From the NCBI GenBank assembly GCA_905480305.1, contig CAJQPV010000037.1, positions 1 through 9,011 on the forward strand: a DNA stretch of 9,011 nucleotides, written 5' to 3'. The position numbers and the translations under genes were made by a program. The number at the start of each line of letters is the position of its first letter. Positions within the stretch are counted from its first letter, which is position 1. The notes under the pieces are model-generated. The model was not told the origin of the DNA and did no database searches. It was given only the letters and a program-made list of their open reading frames with translations. This document shows, in pieces, positions 6,664 to 9,011 of the stretch. The DNA is from an uncultured Gammaproteobacteria bacterium. Its GTDB lineage: Bacteria; Pseudomonadota; Gammaproteobacteria; UBA9214.

Positions 6664-6935
6664 TGACTGCAGAACGTGTTGAAATGATTCGCGAGCGTTT
6701 AACCAACAATTTGCATCCGACCGAACTGGACATTGTTGATGAAAGTGCCCGGCATGCCGGACATGCGGGTGCCGCCAGCGGCGGCGGTCACTTTATCGTT
6801 AATATCAGCGCCAGCGTCTTTAAGGACAAAACACTGATTCAGCGCCATCGCCTGGTCTACGACGCGGTGGATGACATCATGCATAGCGAAATCCATGCCC
6901 TCAGCATTCAGGCTAAAACACCCGACGAATCCTAA
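6663..6935 (+). CDS. bolA: BolA family protein
   Basis: BolA-family proteins act with monothiol glutaredoxins in Fe-S cluster trafficking and, in E. coli, influence morphology and transcription under stress. The 90-residue protein shows the whole family pattern. An N-terminal helix (RVEMIRERLTNNLHPTELDI) leads into ESARHAGHAGAASGGGHF (27-44), which carries the His-rich loop involved in cluster ligation. LIQRHRLVYDAVDDIM (58-73), the nucleic-acid-binding-like helix, and IHALSIQAKTP (77-87) follow. The HAGHAG loop is closer to BolA than to the shorter IbaG/YrbA form. There is no Cys in the protein, so any cluster ligand would be His. The ATG at 6663 overlaps the yciI TGA stop by one base (TGATG), which implies coupled translation. 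A 27-base gap separates it from the PPIase gene. Confidence 0.93.
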   Translation: MTAERVEMIRERLTNNLHPTELDIVDESARHAGHAGAASGGGHFIVNISASVFKDKTLIQRHRLVYDAVDDIMHSEIHALSIQAKTPDES

Positions 6936-6962
6936 TCCACCAACCCGAAAAGGTATCAACCT

Positions 6963-7814
6963 ATGAAATACCCTTATTACCTGGCACTAATCACATCACT
7001 GGCTGCGCTAACCGGTTGCGACCAGGTTCAGAATAACGACAGCAGCGCTGACAACAGCGCGACAGCATCAACAGTCGCAGAAACACCGGCTGCCGCAGGT
7101 GTTGTTATCGCCACAGTAAATGGCCAACCTATCACCAGCAGTGAACTGGATGTCTATAGCGGCCAACGCAAACCGCCTAACAATACGCCGGAAGCCAATA
7201 GCGAAGAAGTCATCATGAAGGAACTGGTCTCTCTTGAGCTAATGAGACAGGAAAGCATCAGCAAGGGACTGGACAAGCAACCCATGGTGATTGCGACTAT
7301 AGACCAGCAGGAACGAACAGCACTGGCCGGGGCCGCCATCCAGGATTTCCTGGCCAACAGCCCGATCACCGATGATGATGCAAAAAAGATTTATGACGAG
7401 CAGATGGGCAAGGCGACCAGCGAATTCAACGCGCGCCATATCCTCGTCAAGGAACAGGATGAAGCCGTAGCCATTATCGATTTACTCGACAAGGGCGGCG
7501 ACTTTTCAGAACTCGCCAAGGAAAAATCCACCGGCCCGTCCGGCGCCAGCGGTGGTGAACTTGGCTGGTTTAACGAATCCCAGATGGTCAAGCCGTTTTC
7601 AGAAGCAGCAGCGCAGCTTGAAAAGGGTCAGTACACCAAGACCCCGGTACAAACACAGTTTGGCTGGCACGTCATCATCCTCGATGACAGCCGTGCAAGC
7701 ACACCGGTTCCCTATGATGATGTAAAAGACCGTATAAAGATGTTGCTGGCCAATCAGAATATGCAACAGCATGTTGAAGAACTCCGCAACGCTGCGAATA
7801 TCGAGATCAAGTAA
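6963..7814 (+). CDS. Parvulin-type peptidyl-prolyl cis-trans isomerase, lipoprotein
   Basis: This is a membrane-anchored foldase of the SurA/PrsA/PpiC type, expected to assist folding of exported proteins. The 283-residue precursor begins MKYPYYLALITSLAALTGCD, a lipoprotein signal with lipobox LTGC and lipidated Cys19. A low-complexity Ser/Ala/Thr/Asp linker (about 21-46) follows. Next comes an N-terminal chaperone-like helical region (about 47-150, starting VVIATVNGQPITSSELD), then one parvulin domain (about 153-243). The domain's signatures are NARHILVKEQDEA, GGDFSELAKEKSTGPSGASG, GELGWF and TQFGWHVIILDD. A short helical tail ends the protein. Asp at position +2 after the lipidated Cys is the classical signal for retention in the inner membrane in enterobacteria. 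AAAAGG lies 9 bases before the ATG. It is the last gene before the terminator at 7826. Confidence 0.93.
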   Translation: MKYPYYLALITSLAALTGCDQVQNNDSSADNSATASTVAETPAAAGVVIATVNGQPITSSELDVYSGQRKPPNNTPEANSEEVIMKELVSLELMRQESISKGLDKQPMVIATIDQQERTALAGAAIQDFLANSPITDDDAKKIYDEQMGKATSEFNARHILVKEQDEAVAIIDLLDKGGDFSELAKEKSTGPSGASGGELGWFNESQMVKPFSEAAAQLEKGQYTKTPVQTQFGWHVIILDDSRASTPVPYDDVKDRIKMLLANQNMQQHVEELRNAANIEIK

Positions 7815-7825
7815 CAAGGGTGACA

Positions 7826-7862
7826 TGCCGGTCGGCAGCTACATGCCGGCCGGCAATTTTTT
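7826..7862 (+). terminator. Intrinsic terminator after the PPIase gene
   Basis: A 12-base-pair stem (TGCCGGTCGGCA, 7826-7837, with TGCCGGCCGGCA, 7844-7855) contains a single G-T wobble, closes a 6-base loop (GCTACA) and is followed by A and six T residues. It lies 11 bases after the PPIase stop and ends 5 bases before the stop codon of the convergent minus-strand gene. Read from the other strand the hairpin has no T-run, so it should act mainly on plus-strand transcription. Confidence 0.93.
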
Positions 7863-7867
7863 AACGA

Positions 7868-9011
7868 TCAGTGCAAATCCTTGCCAGCTACCTCAGCCGG
7901 GTGCGTCCCCTGCCTCTGCGGCGGACCGGTTAGCGCCTCGCGTCCGATAACCGGCAACCATACCTGGATGCGCGGACCTGTCCGCACCGAGCTGACCACA
8001 CTGAGACAACTGTTGTACGCCGGGTCCAGTAACTCATAGATCTCCTCACCATCCGCACTGCTACTGTTAGCAAGATCTTGCCGCTCCAGCAGCAAGGCCG
8101 CAACAGCACCGGGTAACGGCCCGGGCGGTAGCCGGACCACGTATTTCAAATAACGCCCTGCCTGCAACCAGCATGGCTGCTGCCCGGTTACAAAAGTATC
8201 ACTCACATCCAGCTCGACTGAAACAGCAGGCGCCGTATCCCCGAGCAATGACAGCAGTTCCGCCAGCAGGGTCAAGACAGAACCTCCCTGACCCGCAGTC
8301 ACGCCCTGCCCGGCCCGGAGCGATACCAGCTCATCCAGCTCTGTGCCAAGCGACTGCAAGGCCTGTGGTAACAACTCAAGAAAGCGCCACAATCCGGATA
8401 CACCACCCGCATATTCCAGCAGGTTTAAATCTCCGTTGCGTTCCCTCTCGGCTACCGGCTCCGGCAGCATCTTTGGGCTGGTCACGGCCGCTTGCTCTGC
8501 GTCCAGTTGGGCGCCTCCGGGCAGGCACACCGGCGCCTGTACTGCAGCAAGCAGTTTCTCCAAAAATGCTGGCAGCGTTTGCCGGGAGGCCTCACGCGAG
8601 GCGGCATCATCCAGCACGTCGACAGCAGCGACAATACCAGCGGTGGCATCAGCGTCCGGAAACAGCGAAGAGAAGGCTTGCCGGTTTTTTTCAGCCAGGG
8701 GTACAAGCCGGTCTTCAGAGACGTTACCCAAATACGCCAACTCGAGACCAAGATGACGCTTAACGAGTCTGGAGAAATCATCATATATTTGTCTGCAATC
8801 GACAGCAGGTTCAGACTTGTTAACAAGCAGGCACAAATTTCCGGAGAACCCGTTTAAAGACAGCACCCGCAACAGTGCAAAAGCCTCAGCCTGTGCGCCG
8901 GCTTGTGGAGTAATAACCAGAATAACCATCGCTGCCGCACAGCAGCTGGCAAGCTGCAAGTGTGCATCCATAGCGGAAGTATCTACCAGGAAATCGTCGT
9001 ATCCGTCATGC
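7868..9011 (-). CDS. MinD/FlhG-like ATPase with a long C-terminal extension (5' end outside the window)
   Basis: The reading frame is open from the right edge to the TGA at 7868-7870 and gives 380 residues with no start, so the ATG at 8971 is internal. The first residues, YDDFLVDTSAMDAH, match the Walker B strand of MinD/FlhG (FleN)-type deviant-Walker P-loop ATPases. After it come the family's following elements: AAMVILVITPQAGAQAEAFALLRVL, LCLLVNKSE (specificity strand with Asn-Lys), and LGLELAYLGNVSEDRLVPLAEKNRQAF, corresponding to the GYIP...AV..Q region. FlhG proteins act at the membrane to control flagellar number and placement. The P-loop lies outside the window, so activity cannot be judged. 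The usual PAG after the Walker B Asp is absent. Past about position 8536 the chain continues for about 220 residues that I cannot assign, compared with a typical FlhG of about 270-300 in all. The identity of the ATPase part is fairly secure and the subgroup is not. No flagellar gene is visible. Confidence 0.78.
   Translation of the reverse strand, partial: HDGYDDFLVDTSAMDAHLQLASCCAAAMVILVITPQAGAQAEAFALLRVLSLNGFSGNLCLLVNKSEPAVDCRQIYDDFSRLVKRHLGLELAYLGNVSEDRLVPLAEKNRQAFSSLFPDADATAGIVAAVDVLDDAASREASRQTLPAFLEKLLAAVQAPVCLPGGAQLDAEQAAVTSPKMLPEPVAERERNGDLNLLEYAGGVSGLWRFLELLPQALQSLGTELDELVSLRAGQGVTAGQGGSVLTLLAELLSLLGDTAPAVSVELDVSDTFVTGQQPCWLQAGRYLKYVVRLPPGPLPGAVAALLLERQDLANSSSADGEEIYELLDPAYNSCLSVVSSVRTGPRIQVWLPVIGREALTGPPQRQGTHPAEVAGKDLH

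Noticed and set aside
8589..8602. Inverted repeat GCCTC-ACGC-GAGGC
   Set aside because: It lies inside the MinD/FlhG-like coding region, is short and has no accompanying T-run or regulatory context. It is likely chance in GC-rich coding sequence.
8173..8763. Plus-strand open frame of 196 codons
   Set aside because: It is antisense to the MinD/FlhG-like gene, and its composition (Pro, Ala, Arg, Gln) is typical of a GC-rich shadow.
8972..9011. Treating 8971 as the true start of the FlhG-like gene
   Set aside because: The frame stays open to the window edge, and the residues before this ATG (YDDFLVDTSA) match the Walker B strand of the family. The ATG is therefore internal and the gene is truncated by the window.

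Overview
The window looks like a housekeeping stretch of a gammaproteobacterial chromosome with moderate to high GC and dense coding. Several proteins can be recognised as close relatives of the E. coli proteins YciV/Rnm, YciO, YciB and YciI. The ScpB-ScpA-TrpS-protease-YciO-Rnm order also fits Gammaproteobacteria. I cannot name a genus from sequence alone. There is no sign of mobile elements, CRISPR arrays, tRNA or rRNA.

Left part (1-4802, all minus strand): a long co-directional cluster, read from right to left. It starts with the PHP-family RNase/phosphatase rnm (yciV/trpH). yciO overlaps rnm by 4 bases. Next come an M50 site-2-type membrane protease, trpS (TTG start, with a Cys pattern typical of [4Fe-4S]-binding TrpRS), scpA and the 5' part of scpB, which runs off the left edge. 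A possible internal promoter with an 18-base palindrome lies between trpS and scpA. It suggests that the condensin partners ScpA/ScpB may be expressed separately from the genes upstream.

Middle and right (4898-7862, plus strand): a divergent gene for an uncharacterised soluble, acidic, helical protein comes first. A 153-base gap with a weak hairpin and a possible promoter follows. Then comes a tight yciB-yciI-bolA run in which stop and start codons overlap by one base at each junction, followed by a lipoprotein parvulin-type peptidyl-prolyl isomerase. The run ends in a strong intrinsic terminator (7826-7862).

Far right (7868-9011, minus strand): the C-terminal part of a MinD/FlhG-like ATPase converges on the terminator. 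It enters the window just before its Walker B strand and carries an unusually long C-terminal extension of about 220 residues that I cannot assign.

Functionally the window mixes chromosome segregation (ScpAB), translation (TrpRS), RNA 5'-end processing (Rnm), envelope and cell-shape functions (YciB, M50 protease, PPIase) and a BolA-type redox/Fe-S regulator. I see no clear novel multi-gene system. The best candidates for new biology are the FlhG-like protein with its extension and the uncharacterised protein at 4898-5668.
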